Notes: generated by a model not told the origin, from the sequence alone. A stretch of DNA of 64,000 nucleotides from Seiridium cupressi (GCA_036674765.1 JARVKI010000029.1:248001-312000), one strand, 5' to 3'. Numbered from the stretch's first letter, positions 12,052-23,401 are shown. Program-made: numbers and translations.

Positions 12052-13725
12052 ACGACAAATGAGTCTGGTCAGCCAAAAGCGACATAACCCGACTTTTGGG
12101 GATATCATCTCTAAAGATATTTCTTGTACATAATTGGACGACATTCCGGAATGGTTGCACAACGTATCGTCACGCACGACCGGATTGAGCGACATCATCT
12201 TAATGTCAAATATACGGATACCAGCTGGATGGGATACGAAAATAGGCTCGCATCAGAGAAAGGCGTTTTGGGAGAGGCTCTTATTACTGGATTGACAATA
12301 TCTAAGCTGGACATCTGCCTTGACGGGCCACCTTCACTATGTCTCATTCGATATTGGAAGACTACCGTTGTTTGTAGTATGTATTGAGCAAGATTTATGG
12401 CTTTCTCCGTCTATAGTTTTAGACTGTCAATCGTTCGAAGCGTACGCTTGCGGCTTTAGAGTCTGGCGTGCGTGGGTAGCGGAATCACTCGATCGACCAT
12501 AGAACCCCATGGGGTTTCAGTTGCGCAGAAGAGTCACAAATAAAGATTGGAATTAACCACGCTATCATCTCCTATGTTATGACGTCAAGTGCATGAAGTC
12601 TGAACTCATTAGCGACCTCCTTTGGCTTGAGGAAAACAGTTCCCGTGAATCAAGTCAAACAGCGGCTAATCTGTGTCAAACACTTGTTAAAGTTTGCAAT
12701 AGCATTGCGGGGGTGTGGCCTGTTTCCTTCCCCGGGTTGGGAACTTGCCTCGTGGCCTCCGATCTTCCCGGCCCTTGGTTCTTGTCCTGGGAAGTCCACC
12801 AATTGCAACTCTTCCCGTCCATTCACTTCGTTCAAGTGTTGGAAGAGAACGGCAGGAAATCCACTTCCGCGTGATTGGATCGGGTTCGGATTACGACTGT
12901 CAATCTCGTCTCAAGATCCCGTGTTTCCCAGATCGCCCAGCTAGGCCTAAGGCGCCCCGTCGCCGCGATCCTAGAGCAGATCTTTCAGCCGTCATTTTCC
13001 CGGCAGTCGGAGCAATGCCACCGGGTAGCTCGTACGAAGGGCGTCTGATGCGCGCCAGGGGCGGCAGTTGACAACTTATTGGATTTGCACACCAAAAGAG
13101 GCCGCTCCGAATCGAGCTTTCTGTTTCAGTTGGGCTGGACAGCATTCTCCCAGCGAGCCGACCAGAAGATACACAGCCCGGCGGCGTTTGGGTAGCACGA
13201 GTGTGGAATCGCGCGGGATCGTGCTGACACACAACCTATTTATTTCGATACGCTTGCGCGAGCCGATTGCTACATGCTCCCGTGCTGACAGCTGCAAAGT
13301 TCAACCTGGGAGCCTGGGATTCAGCGTCGAGAATCAATATTTGGCCAGGCGAGCACGGCACAAAGGCTGGTCCTATTTAAAGCCGTCTACTCGGCATATC
13401 GTCACGTGAACTTGTCCTATCGGAAGAAAATGTTCGCTGACTTGCATCAAAAGGGCGAAGAAGCTGTCCTCACAGAGAATAGGAGTGAGCCGCCTTACCC
13501 CCAAGTGCGACAAAAATGATTGTGGTTGGAAAACTCCTTGTCGTGTTTAGTAGAACTCGGTTTCAGAGACAGGTCACCAAAGTTGTGAGACTTGGCACTC
13601 CCTTACATACATGCCAGGACGATGATGGAATCAATCGCTTTTCATTATCGTCTTTCTATATGAGCGGGTATCTCTAGCGCTATGCATAATTATCCACTAA
13701 CCCGCCCTCATCTATCTCATCACAC
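12052..13725. other. Intergenic, 1.7 kb
   Basis: No supported gene. A 14-bp perfect palindrome AACCCCATGGGGTT lies at 12503-12516 and could form a hairpin. The remaining short frames on both strands have no domain signature. The right end will hold the GH16 3' UTR. Confidence 0.5.
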
Positions 13726-14671
13726 CTATTTGTTATAGACAGCAACATAGTCTACGGTGAAGACACCACCCGACGTCGTTGTGGATAGCGGTGTCGAGGA
13801 ACCGTACACGCCGGTGGGGAACGAACCACCCATGGCAAGGTCCAAGAGAATGAAGACTGGGTTGTGCACAACCTGGTTCCATACGCTCGACGGGACCTGG
13901 GACTGCGTGACCTGCCAGAACTGCTTGCCGTCCAGGTACCACCGCACGGCCTCTGTGGAGCTGGTGCGGTCGACTTCGAGAGTGTAGATGTGGAAGTTCC
14001 CCTGGCAAGCCGTGCCGCTACAAGCAAGGTTGCTGCCGAGGCCGTTGGGCTCGTTGCAGGAGCCGCCGGGGTTGGTATCGCAATGCAGTGCGGCGCTGTT
14101 GACGAGAAGTGTTAGTGATGGTGGTTTGCCACGGGGTATGTATTGGTGGGTCTTACTATGCCTTGTTGACTCCGTTGACACTCTCCATGATGTCAAACTC
14201 GCCAACGAAGGGCCAATTTGTATAGTTGCCCCGATAAGCAGCTCCCAGAGCCCAGAAAGCTGGCCAATAGCCTGCAGGCTGCTTGACACTTGGAAGAGCC
14301 AACCTGGCCTGGATACGCATTGCGCCGCCGGCCTTGGCCATGAAGTCTTTGCGCTGCGTCTCAATTCGCCCCGATGTCCACTGGCCCGCAGAGCTCTTCA
14401 GAGCGACGATCTCGAGAAACCCCCTGCCGGTTTGTCGTAGATTGGCAACACTGCTGGTGTACGTTTGTACCTCGCCCGTGCCCCAGTTGGCCGGCCCACC
14501 TGGGTACGACGTTCCCGTGTTGGTGATCCAGTTCGAGGAGCTGGGTGGCGCGTTGGTACCGCCGGTGAAGTCGTCGGACCATGTCACCGTGTATCCAGAG
14601 ATGGCCGGCACTACGGCGCCGGCCGTGGAGAGTAGAGCCGTGAGGCTGACCAGGTTCTGGAGCAAACCCAT
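13726..14671 (-). CDS. GH16 endo-1,3(4)-beta-glucanase-like enzyme, secreted
   Basis: Glycoside hydrolase family 16 protein expected to cut beta-1,3/1,4-glucan or related cell-wall glucans outside the cell. Exons are 14671-14157 and 14095-13726, separated by a 61-bp intron (GTAAGA...CAG) whose removal keeps frame; the product is 294 residues. A signal peptide (MGLLQNLVSLTALLSTAGAV) precedes the domain. The GH16 catalytic signature ExDxxE is intact as GEFDIMES (Glu158 nucleophile, Asp160, Glu163 acid/base). Conserved GYWPAFWALG precedes it and LHCDTNPGG follows the junction. I chose the ATG at 14671 over the one at 14746 because it starts directly at the signal peptide. A TATATA at 14821-14826 lies about 150 bp upstream. 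Confidence 0.93.
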
Positions 14672-14939
14672 CTTAAATAGGTGCTGGGTGGAATAGACGG
14701 GGGAGATGGGTAGAAGCAAAGACTTCAAAGAGTCCGTCTTAAACAAGGCAATGCGAAACGACTGTGTATTCGTGGAATAGCGAGAAGGACATTTTGAGTC
14801 AAACGGAGATGAGAGCGCTCTATATATGCAAAAGGCACCACCCTACAACACAGCTCACCCACAGATTTGGATGAGCAGAGAGACAAGCCGAAGTTTGATA
14901 CCAAATGGTCCAGATCTCAGGTCCAGAGCCGGCCTTCCC

Positions 14940-15476
14940 GGCGCGCTTCTACAGCAAGTAGTTTCAATTATATAACAGGTGGTATTAATCTTATCAATCT
15001 ACCGGCGGCGTAATTAAACTTAAATAAAATTAACAAGATATTTATAAACTAGTAAATATTTATTATTTATTTTATAATAATTAAAACGTTAAATAAAATT
15101 ATAATATATATATCTTTATAAAATAATAATAATATTTATAAAATTAAAATAAATAATATAAAAATTAAATAAAGTAATATAAAAGTAAAAATTATTTAAA
15201 TTTTTTAAATAATTGAAAAAAATCTTTTAAAATAAAGTTAATTATTAATTAATTCTATATAATTTAATTATATAAATGTTTTACGTTTTATTATATTAAA
15301 AAGTAATTTAATTTTATTTTATTTATTATAATTTATAAAATTTAACGATTTTATTCTTATTATTTTTATTATAATTTATTTTTTAAAATATAATAATCTA
15401 ATTATAATTATTTAAAACCTTTAATTAAACTAATGTTTTTAAATAAAGTTAATATTACTCATTATTTAAGCGCGCC
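14940..15476. repeat. A+T block with 9-bp inverted ends
   Basis: From about 14985 to 15469 the sequence is almost entirely A and T, ending abruptly on the right. The block is enclosed by GGCGCGCTT (14940-14948) and its reverse complement AAGCGCGCC (15468-15476). Both flanks also carry CCTTCC next to the inverted ends. Such blocks in Pezizomycotina are often transposon remnants eroded by repeat-induced point mutation (RIP). No transposase frame survives. The inverted ends may be remnants of terminal repeats or coincidence, since GGCGCGCC is itself palindromic. Confidence 0.55.
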
Positions 15477-16870
15477 GCGACCTTCCGGGCATCAACTCAT
15501 CCGAAAAAGAGTTGGCCAGCAGAGCCATGTCTTGAAGTCAACTAACGCATGGTCGTCGCGGCCCCCGTTGCCAAATCGAGCGTGACTATCTGAATCTCAG
15601 CCGCACCTTAGTCAGTCTTTGGGAATAGTGTCATGTATAGCGTGGCTGTAGCGTTTCCTGACAGCTACGTCCGCAGGCCCTTCTAGACTAAAGTACACCG
15701 CGCTAATCGTCTGGGCGCTGGAATTCAAACACCCGCAGCCAACCAGGTCGCTGCATCAACGAATGGGCAGTCCAAATGTGGAATTTGTCACCCTCAGCTG
15801 GACAAGGCTACGATCCGAAAGGGGTTCGGCTTGGCGTGCATTCTGCACAATCGCCACTAGCAGCGAGCAGCGCAGGGATGAGTCTGTAAAGATTCTAGGG
15901 TCTGGACCCAGAGATCGGAGAGAGGTGGACTCTCTCACCTTGTGGCCAATACAAACTCGAGGGGAAAACCGCCTATTCGATCATTTGACAGGGATTGCTC
16001 ATCTCCTTGTTCAAAAATGTCTATCCCCACGCGGCACTGACAGCGGTCTGGACGGCGAGCAAACATCAGTGAGCTAAAGAGAGACTGTATCAGCCTCTGT
16101 GGTGCCTTGTGATCGACGTCAACTAGAACGCGCCACGCATTTAACGGTAATACGCCACCCCCTGGCACTCCTGACATAAGTCTCGAACCTTATACTCTTA
16201 ACCTTAATTTTATCTCAAGTCGCGAACTACGTTGGACGAATCTGTATCAGCCTCTTTGCCCCGGAAAGAAATCATGTGACGAGTATAAGGAAGCCTACAT
16301 GGTTGTCAGCTATTTCTGGGTGGCATTGGGAGGCCGCTGGGCATGCTTGGTAACCCCTGATTTTGTTCTCATGTCTAGATACAACCCCGATTCGGAAGGT
16401 TTGTTCCCGACCTCACGAATGAAAATATGACAAATGACATGGTAAGATGCCTACCGCAGGTCCGTTCGTCTTCACCATCTGGCTTCCAAACAACAGCCAG
16501 GACCAACTACTGTTCGTGTGAACGACAGGAATCAGGTTCTTGAGCAGAAGTCATTTCATAGGATCATGGTTCATGACGTCTGACGGCTGTCTTCTAGATG
16601 CCAACAAAGCTTTGTAGCACAATAAATTGTTTTGACAATGAAGCAGTTTTTGAACAGGAAGTATTGTCCCCGCAGGTGACAATGAGGCACAAACAATAAG
16701 CAAAAATGTGCATATAAGATGGCCTAAATGATCCATCTATGTATTATTCAGTCAGATCACACTCAATCACGACACCAAAACTGACTTACTGTGTAAGTAT
16801 TTTGATTCACAGCATCACTATCAGAAACTGCCATCTTACTCTTACTCTCGGACCTAATTGACTGCTAAGC
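15477..16870. other. Intergenic, 1.4 kb
   Basis: No supported gene. Normal composition resumes directly after the A+T block. A 104-codon frame at 15763-16077 has no protein-like features. The right end is the promoter side of the 16871 gene. Confidence 0.5.
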
Positions 16871-17758
16871 ATGATGGATTTCTGCTGCTGGTTTTTCTCC
16901 TGCTGTCCTGCTCGGGAAGACGATGTAGAAAGTGGCCGTGACGCCCTTTCTGATGGCCGTGGCGCCCTTTCTGATGGCAGTGGTGCCCTGTCGGATAGCA
17001 ACGTCAAGTCCGTTGTCGAGCAACCATCTCGTACCGAAATGGCCCATGGACTCGGGGACAACCCCGTACCACTAAATAAACGGCCCCATTGGGTTAGTAA
17101 ACTGCGGCGTACCGGTCGGGTCGTTGAGCCGTGGGAGCCTATCACGGATGAAAACTTTCTCGACGCCTTTGACCAGCTGAAGAGAGATTTGGAGTGGTTG
17201 CAGAGTTTTAAGGGGAAACGGACCAGTCCTGTACGAGCCAATCAGCCTCGTTATGCCACAAGTGGGAATGGGAGTTCGGACCAGGTCTACGATAGCCAAG
17301 AAAGCGTTTACGGCGGCTCTGCTTCGACAGTGACCCTGCCCAACTTGGATCACCTCGGCCCGTACTTGACGACCAGTAGTAAGCAGTCTGGTACAGGGGC
17401 AGATGGTAAGTCGATCTTGACGCCGAAGAATGGCGAGAAGGTGGTCGTAGGCACCGCAAAACGGGTCAACATGCGTGATCTAATCCCTCCCGTCGTACGA
17501 CCTAGCGTGGCACCTGTTGAAGGCACTTCCGATGATGTCTTCGTCGTTTCTGACGACAGAGACAACGATAGCGATGGCGATGATGTTACAAAGCACTCAT
17601 CTACCCTCGTTAAGCCTGACACTGAGAGTAGTGCTAGCGCAGGCGGTGTTTCTAAGGACGGTGAGCAGGCAGAAACTGATAGCGACGGGGACGCCTCGAA
17701 CGACTCCATGGACACTGTTATTCTCGATTCGCCCCCGAAGAAGAAACCTACGAACTAG
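16871..17758 (+). CDS. Lineage-specific protein with Cys-rich N terminus
   Basis: An intronless frame of 295 residues with no family I recognise. The first residues MMDFCCWFFSCCP hold four cysteines among aromatics, a pattern compatible with palmitoylation and membrane attachment. Three imperfect copies of an 8-residue unit follow (DALSDGRG, ALSDGSG, ALSDS), encoded by about 24-bp DNA repeats near 16940-17000. The middle (KRPHWVSKLRRTGRVVEPWE and DAFDQLKRDLEWLQ) is the only part that looks folded. The C-terminal half is acidic and Ser/Asp-rich (DDRDNDSDGDD), ending with a basic PPKKKPTN. Possibly a signalling scaffold; the function is unknown. Confidence 0.65.
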   Translation: MMDFCCWFFSCCPAREDDVESGRDALSDGRGALSDGSGALSDSNVKSVVEQPSRTEMAHGLGDNPVPLNKRPHWVSKLRRTGRVVEPWEPITDENFLDAFDQLKRDLEWLQSFKGKRTSPVRANQPRYATSGNGSSDQVYDSQESVYGGSASTVTLPNLDHLGPYLTTSSKQSGTGADGKSILTPKNGEKVVVGTAKRVNMRDLIPPVVRPSVAPVEGTSDDVFVVSDDRDNDSDGDDVTKHSSTLVKPDTESSASAGGVSKDGEQAETDSDGDASNDSMDTVILDSPPKKKPTN

Positions 17759-18139
17759 GTAGTCTTAAGATGACTCCTGTGAAAGGCTTTGGTGTAGGGT
17801 TGGCCGAAGACTTTGAGCTTTGAGATAGATATTCGTACACTGGCTTGACGCCAGGTATATTAGATTATATGAGACTTACAGGCCAACAAAAAACTCTCAT
17901 AATAGCTCACCTCCGTAAGCCGCCAAATAAGTCGTGTTATGGCAGAGCGTGAAGTTCGTAGACTGCTTGTTGCCCCTTCTCGCGTTGACATATAAACACA
18001 CCACCGCTACTCGCGGAGGCAGAGACTGCCATCAACTTGTACCATAAAAAGTCTATGTTACACGTATTAAGAGATTGAATATACAGAGTATAAGGTAAAA
18101 ATGGGGTATCAAAACATGTCTGTCCACAGTACTTGTGAT
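17759..18139. other. Intergenic between convergent genes
   Basis: A 381-bp interval between the stop codons of two converging genes. AT-rich, with no coding signal; probably the 3' UTRs and terminators of both. Confidence 0.5.
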
Positions 18140-19947
18140 CTAACTTAACAGGTCGATAACTTCAATGGCTCCCGCAGGAGGGGGAGGCAGCACATCTGGC
18201 TCAAGTACAATTCGTCGCCAAAGAGCTTTTATGTTATCATCCTTCTCTTCGGGCATGTCTTTATAGAAAGACCAATCCTCAGTCCTTTCTCGAATGGCAT
18301 TTAAAACATTGTCGAGAATGCCCTCTAGCTGAGGTCTCCTACTGACGTTTGTTGCCATAATCCAACCTACGACCCCCCTGAGATCATTGTCTAGGTTGCC
18401 AGGACACGGGTCGGGACCGCCTCTCGCGGAAGGGAATAGAGGGGCGTCGGTCTCCAACTGGGGCAGATCATTTCGCACGGAGATGGCCTTTAGCACGCTT
18501 GCCGTTCTGCCATCCCATTGTCTTCGGAGGATCAGTCCGCACATAATCTGTAACACTTTCAGTATACTTAGCTCGTGATGCTCGATTCGAACACTTACGA
18601 GTCCCACATCTAGCAGATTTCCTTTGACTCCGTATTGAGGATCCCAGGCACCACTTTAGAAGGTCAGCGAGTCGGCGAGCATCAACATTCTTTCTCAAAT
18701 CTCTTACCCTGTCATCTCCACTGCCAACCCAAAGTCAATCCATTTCAAGATGGGCGTGATTTGGTGCTCTTCATCTGGGAGTTCGGGACCAAGCATAACT
18801 GCTCTCGTTTAGTTCAGGTGGTAGTTGCTTCGTAATTAGGACCTACTATTGCCATCGTGAAGATCATTGTGTTGTAGAAAGAGACGGGATCGCATCATCA
18901 TCATCATCATCATCATTTCCCGCTCTGCATTAAACCAGAGTTAGTAGTCAACTTAAGGACCAAACTCTAGGGATTCTGAAGCAGATTCCAGGAGCACCTG
19001 ACTCTCAAAACATAGTTCTAGTGGCAGAACAACCCCAAAGATAAGAAGGAACGATGGAGTACGTACGCAGGGCTTGGTGATCCGATCACTTCTAACTTTA
19101 CGGAGCCTGATACGGTTCGTTGGTTCGGCCAGGCTAGACCAGTTGTGGCTCGGAGCACTATCGAGGTAAACTAAGCATTTTTACGATGGATTGGTGCAAA
19201 TGTGAACTTACAGCAGCCTAAGAACCTCCATAGCAGTCGATTGGGCAGTGGTTTATCCTGTCTTCTTGCCTTCATGATGAAATTCCTGAGAGTTCCGTTT
19301 TCTATCCACTCCATGCATATCACTTGTCCCCACATCCCGGCGTCGGCCTGATCGCTGCTACTATCAATGTTATCGCCACCATCGTTGCCTCCACCATTCC
19401 CATCCCCATTATCACCACCACCACTGTTATCGCTGGCGCTGCCAGAACCACTAGCAGCTCCAGAACTACCACCAGCTCCAGAACTACCACCAGCTCCAGA
19501 ACTACCACTAGCTCCAGTACCGGCAGCTGGGCCTTCCACGCCCTGCATCGGGTCTCCACTGCCACCTGATGCGTCATGTGTATCTGCGGGTGTGGGATCC
19601 AAAGGTCTTTGCAGAGGGTTATTCGGAAGGTCTATGAGATTCACGATATGGGCATTTTGGGCAAGTCTCTGTTGGCAATTAGCTAATGTGATCTGGGCTA
19701 GGGACTTCCCAGGTTTGCTAACATCTAAAACTCTCTTTTCTTGTAGCAATTGATCGGTATTTTCTGCTCCCTCGAACGCACGCTTGACGATGAATTTCTG
19801 AGCTCTACTTGTACTTGCATCATTGTATACGACACGGTAGGTCGCCGCATGTTGCCCGGCACCAACAAAGCTATCGATGATAAATCTCGGATCCCGCTCA
19901 AAGTATTTTTGCAATTCGGCCTGGATTGTTGCAGCTCTGGAAGCCAT
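18140..19947 (-). CDS. Protein-kinase-like protein with Gly/Ser-rich insert
   Basis: Kinase-fold protein spread over several exons: 19947-19212, one from 19170 to about 19070, 18924-18847, 18798-18708, 18653-18599 and 18547-18140. The second exon's 3' junction was not resolved. The glycine-rich loop is degenerate (FVGAGQHAATYRV), with candidate Lys in KFIVKRAF. The catalytic loop is HNDLHDGNIMLG and the metal-binding motif is IDFGLA, so the atypical loop has Asn-Asp where HRD is usual. An insert of about 80 Gly/Ser/Asp residues splits the N-lobe. Eight Met codons from (CAT)8 precede the catalytic loop. In-frame codons (VNNAGND) continue upstream of the ATG at 19947, so the true start may lie in a further 5' exon. 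Active or pseudokinase cannot be decided. Confidence 0.72.
18893..18916. repeat. (CAT)8 microsatellite, read as poly-Met
   Basis: Eight perfect CAT units. On the minus strand they are ATG codons in frame with the kinase-like catalytic loop about 10 codons downstream, so the repeat probably adds a variable run of methionines inside an exon. Confidence 0.8.
19456..19520. repeat. 18-bp coding minisatellite
   Basis: Three near-perfect copies of AGCTCCAGAACTACCACC plus a partial fourth. On the minus strand they encode the GGSSGA-type repeats of the kinase-like protein's insert. Confidence 0.8.
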
Positions 19948-21036
19948 GTCATTTCCGGCGTTATTGACCCTCTGTATACATCAGTGAACTTGAAATGAAC
20001 CTACATAAACATATGGCACACATGCATTGGAGAATGCGTTGACGAGATCTGCCCATTCATGTCAAAGTCACCATCTTCGTAAAGAGCGACCATGTACTCA
20101 AGACGTTACTCTAGGGTCTGTTTGCAGTGAGTAAGGTCGAGCTGCTTTGTCTCACATCGACAAAGGTGGCTACATGTACTAGATTGGCACAATGACTTCT
20201 ATACTCGCTCAATCTCATCGTCGACCAGTACCCTCTGGACTTTCCAGAGCGATAGCCTCATGGAGGGGGAAACTCTTTCAACGGTGCATCGAGATACTCA
20301 CAACAAAATTCTCATCGCAAACGGGATAGCTTCTACGTGGCTCTAGTCGTCAATCGTCGAATCAGCTTCAATTCGTGACCCATTATATCAGAGAGTCGAT
20401 CTTACATGACTGATGACTTTAAGCACTGAAAACAAAACTCTTCCACAGGACTAGAAGCACCAGACAGGGTAGCGAGTTGTTGCACTAAAAGAAAAGAGAT
20501 AGAAGCAATAAAGAGAAAGCCATATACCTACATTCCTGAACATTATTTGGTCTGTTTTGTCTGCCACCACATAGCCTATGATGTCGCCCGCGGTCGGCTT
20601 CCTGTCACTATAATACTCTTCAATGGTGATTGCCCTGTACCCGAGTATGCCTTCCTGGAGGGTTTTAAGCAGGGTATTTAATTCAGCCTTGCAACCAGAT
20701 AGTCGGCAAGTGGCTTGCAGCGGATCGTCCAGCTCGTCAGCGCTAGGGTAACCCACAAGGACCCATTCTGCTGCTAATGTATGCAATCACACCAGCGCGC
20801 TTGCTGACACCGCCCCGAGGAGCCCCGTCGCCCCAGCTGTGAGCCAGCGGCACAGCGCCCTTGGCGATGAATTTCTGTCGGCTTCGCGGCTCCGCTACGA
20901 TGGATCGAGCTGCAGCCTGCCTACAGTTTTGGCCTGGTGACCAGCCTCCTGTGCTGTATTCGCTCTGGTCTGATTTTGCGGGCAATTTCTTCTTCTTGCG
21001 ACAACAATAGTTTCAATTAGCCATGGAAGCGCAAGC
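19948..21036 (-). pseudogene. Uncertain, possibly decayed coding remnant
   Basis: The minus strand has protein-like frames at 20985-20743 and 20786-20530, the latter joinable across a GTATAT...TAG intron to CAA CAA CTC GCT (QQLATLSG). The frames overlap without a usable intron between them, the first has no ATG, and a stop precedes the second. QKFIAKGA near 20870 resembles QKFIVKRA of the neighbouring kinase-like gene at both DNA (18 of 20 bases around CAGAAATTCATCG) and protein level, so part may be a relic copy. The interval also holds the CorA-like gene's promoter. I would not call a product. Confidence 0.3.
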
Positions 21037-23401
21037 ATGGACTACAATTTAGAGGATCTGGACACAACTCTCAGTCTGGCCGCGTCTCAAGCCGCCACCG
21101 GTCCCGGACCACATAATAACCGCGGTGGTCGCCGCCCCAACCCCGTGCGACGGGGAAGTCCAACGCCAATTGTGCCGGGCACCCGTAGAGGAAGCCTCGT
21201 GCCGGGTGCCGATTTAGGGTCGGCTCAAGGACGACGCCGCCAGCCCAGGCTACATGACTTGGACTTGTTCCACTTCGACCTTCGAGAGCTGACCAAGGGG
21301 ATCCTGCTCACCGAGGGGGGGATCCCGGGTTTCGTACCATGAATACGCTGTCTTCTCACCCCCCGACGGTGTGGGGGAGCCCCATTCGCCTTCCATCATG
21401 GCTAATGGTGATGATGGCCTACGCATGTTTCGCGATGCAGTCATGAACGGGCACGGACTTGACGACGAGGTAAGTTCCTTCCTTGTTTCTTGCTCGTTCC
21501 ACGTGTCGTTCCCCCATACTCAATTTCTTGGTTTCATGTCCGATACTGACCGTATACCGTAACAGGGGAACTTCGGGGCGACTCCTAAAGGCAAGACTCG
21601 TCTGCAGGGTAGAGTAAGGCAAGTCATCGCCGAGCGTCGTCCTCGTCCTGATACCATTGATTCAAGCAACAACGCCGATGGTCTCCACCTCACAGTGAAT
21701 GATTATGAGGCTTTGAGACTCCATTCTGGGACTCTTCCGTCGGCGCAACGGATCACGGTGGAGTCAATGTTCTGGAATGTCCGCAAGGACATTTTGAGTG
21801 AGTTTACAATTATCCAGCCGAAGGCATGAATTACCAACTCAACGTGCTACACAGATCTTGTTCTCAGTTTCTCCAACCATCCACAGCCACCTTATGACTT
21901 TCTTTCCATGACATATAACGTGCGGTCACGCACCACAACGGCACTCATAAGAAGGTCATTTGATACGCGGTGGCATGACGAAGATGCTTTGGATGAGTAT
22001 GAGCGTCGTCTAGACGCTAGCCGAGACAGATGGGCTCATCCACTCGTTCTTCCCATCGTCTTGCTTCAAGTACAGCTTTTGCGGTGCGAAGAGGCTGTGG
22101 TTTCCAACAACAGCGAAGTCCTTGAATTAGAAGGTCGTGTAGATGATCTGACAGGTAGTCCTAGACGTGCTGCTGCCGAGGCACGCAGATTCTTGACAAG
22201 CAAAAGCGAAAATGCCCCGTTCAGCCCGTTGAGGCGGTTTAGTACATTTGTTGAGGACAAAGTAGGGAGACGTCAGGATGACAACTCCGATTCTGACTAT
22301 AAAAAGGAGCTAGACGACGATTACGTGCCCCCGCAAACTATCCATCTCATGAAAGAGGCCCACGACGTGCTCAAGGGAGCTATTCAACTATTAGATACGT
22401 TGAGATGGATGGAGCGTGCTGTAAAACTTCTCATCCAGGCCGGCGATGAATTAGACGGTCGATTAACGGAGCTGAGAAATCAACCGGCGGATAAAGGCGG
22501 ACCTGCATCTACTAACGAACAGGATAACGACCTTTCCTACCACTGGCACGAGATACGACAGTACCTTGACTGCACATGGCGACTATGTACCTCTCTTGAG
22601 ACAGATAGACGCATGTCAGAGCTGCGCTGCCGCGCACAGATTGACATTGTAAGTCACATACTCAAGCCATGCCACCATAGTGTAATCTCAATATTAATCT
22701 CCTACAATTTGCAGATTTATTCAAAGATGGCCCAGGAGGACAACAATCTCAACGCCCGCATGGCGGTGGCTTCGACAAGAGACAGTTCTTCAATGAAAGC
22801 CCTTGCTGTCATTACGGCCATTTTCCTCCCCGGAGAGTTCATCAGCAGCCTCTTCGGTATCTCAATGTTTGATTGGGAATGGGGCACCGCAGGCGACGAT
22901 GGGCTTAGTGCCGATGCCGCCGATGGCTATCCCCATCCGGTCATCATGCCTTTATTTTGGGTATACTGGGCGTTCACACTACCATTAACCATCTTCATTG
23001 TAGTCTTATGGAGAGCCTGGTGGGTGAATCAGGATCGATTCTTCCGACGCCATCTGAGCATGGAGCTCAGCAATGAGCGCTACTGGACAACAGATGGGAG
23101 GCCTCGTGACCTAGAGACTTCATTTCTACAGGACTTCTTCAGTCTATTCAGACGAAGCGGCGCGGGGAGCACCGCGAACAATGCAATTCTTGGCGCCACC
23201 CGAAGTATGAAGAAAAGGACGACGAGTATAGATTCGCAAAATCCGGGGCCTTCGAGACGAGGTGGAGCATTGAGTGCGGGCACCTCGATAGGAAAGGATG
23301 GAGATGATAATTCTGCCGATGGACAGATAGGGCCCACGCGCATGAGGACGATATCGTTTGCGCGACAGCCGCGAGTGCCATCTCCGTCAAGGGTGGTGTA
23401 A
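21037..23401 (+). CDS. CorA-like Mg2+ transporter family protein; frame break in exon 1
   Basis: Membrane protein of the fungal CorA-like group. Exons are 21037-21469, 21566-21797, 21855-22648 and 22715-23401; all introns match phase. A long cytoplasmic part with heptad-like helices (SKMAQEDNNLNARMA) precedes two transmembrane helices: ALAVITAIFLPGEFISSLFGI and PVIMPLFWVYWAFTLPLTIF. The CorA GMN loop is replaced by SMFDWEW, as in many fungal members, so Mg2+ transport is not assured. Within exon 1 the frame from 21037 stops at 21340-21342, while the protein-like frame (YHEYAVFSPPDGVGEPHSP) is offset by one base. The switch must fall between 21293 and 21342, where a G7 run lies at about 21325-21331. 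Either the assembly is off by one G or translation starts at the in-frame ATG 21398. A 9-codon uORF (21023-21052) overlaps the first ATG. Confidence 0.82.

Noticed and set aside
16160..16205. GGTTCGAGAC on the minus strand resembling a tRNA T-arm
   Set aside because: The stem requires an 8-base loop and the rest of a cloverleaf cannot be drawn.
18893..18916. (CAT)8 and other triplet runs as a CRISPR-like or regulatory array
   Set aside because: It is a simple microsatellite in a eukaryotic exon; no spacer structure exists.
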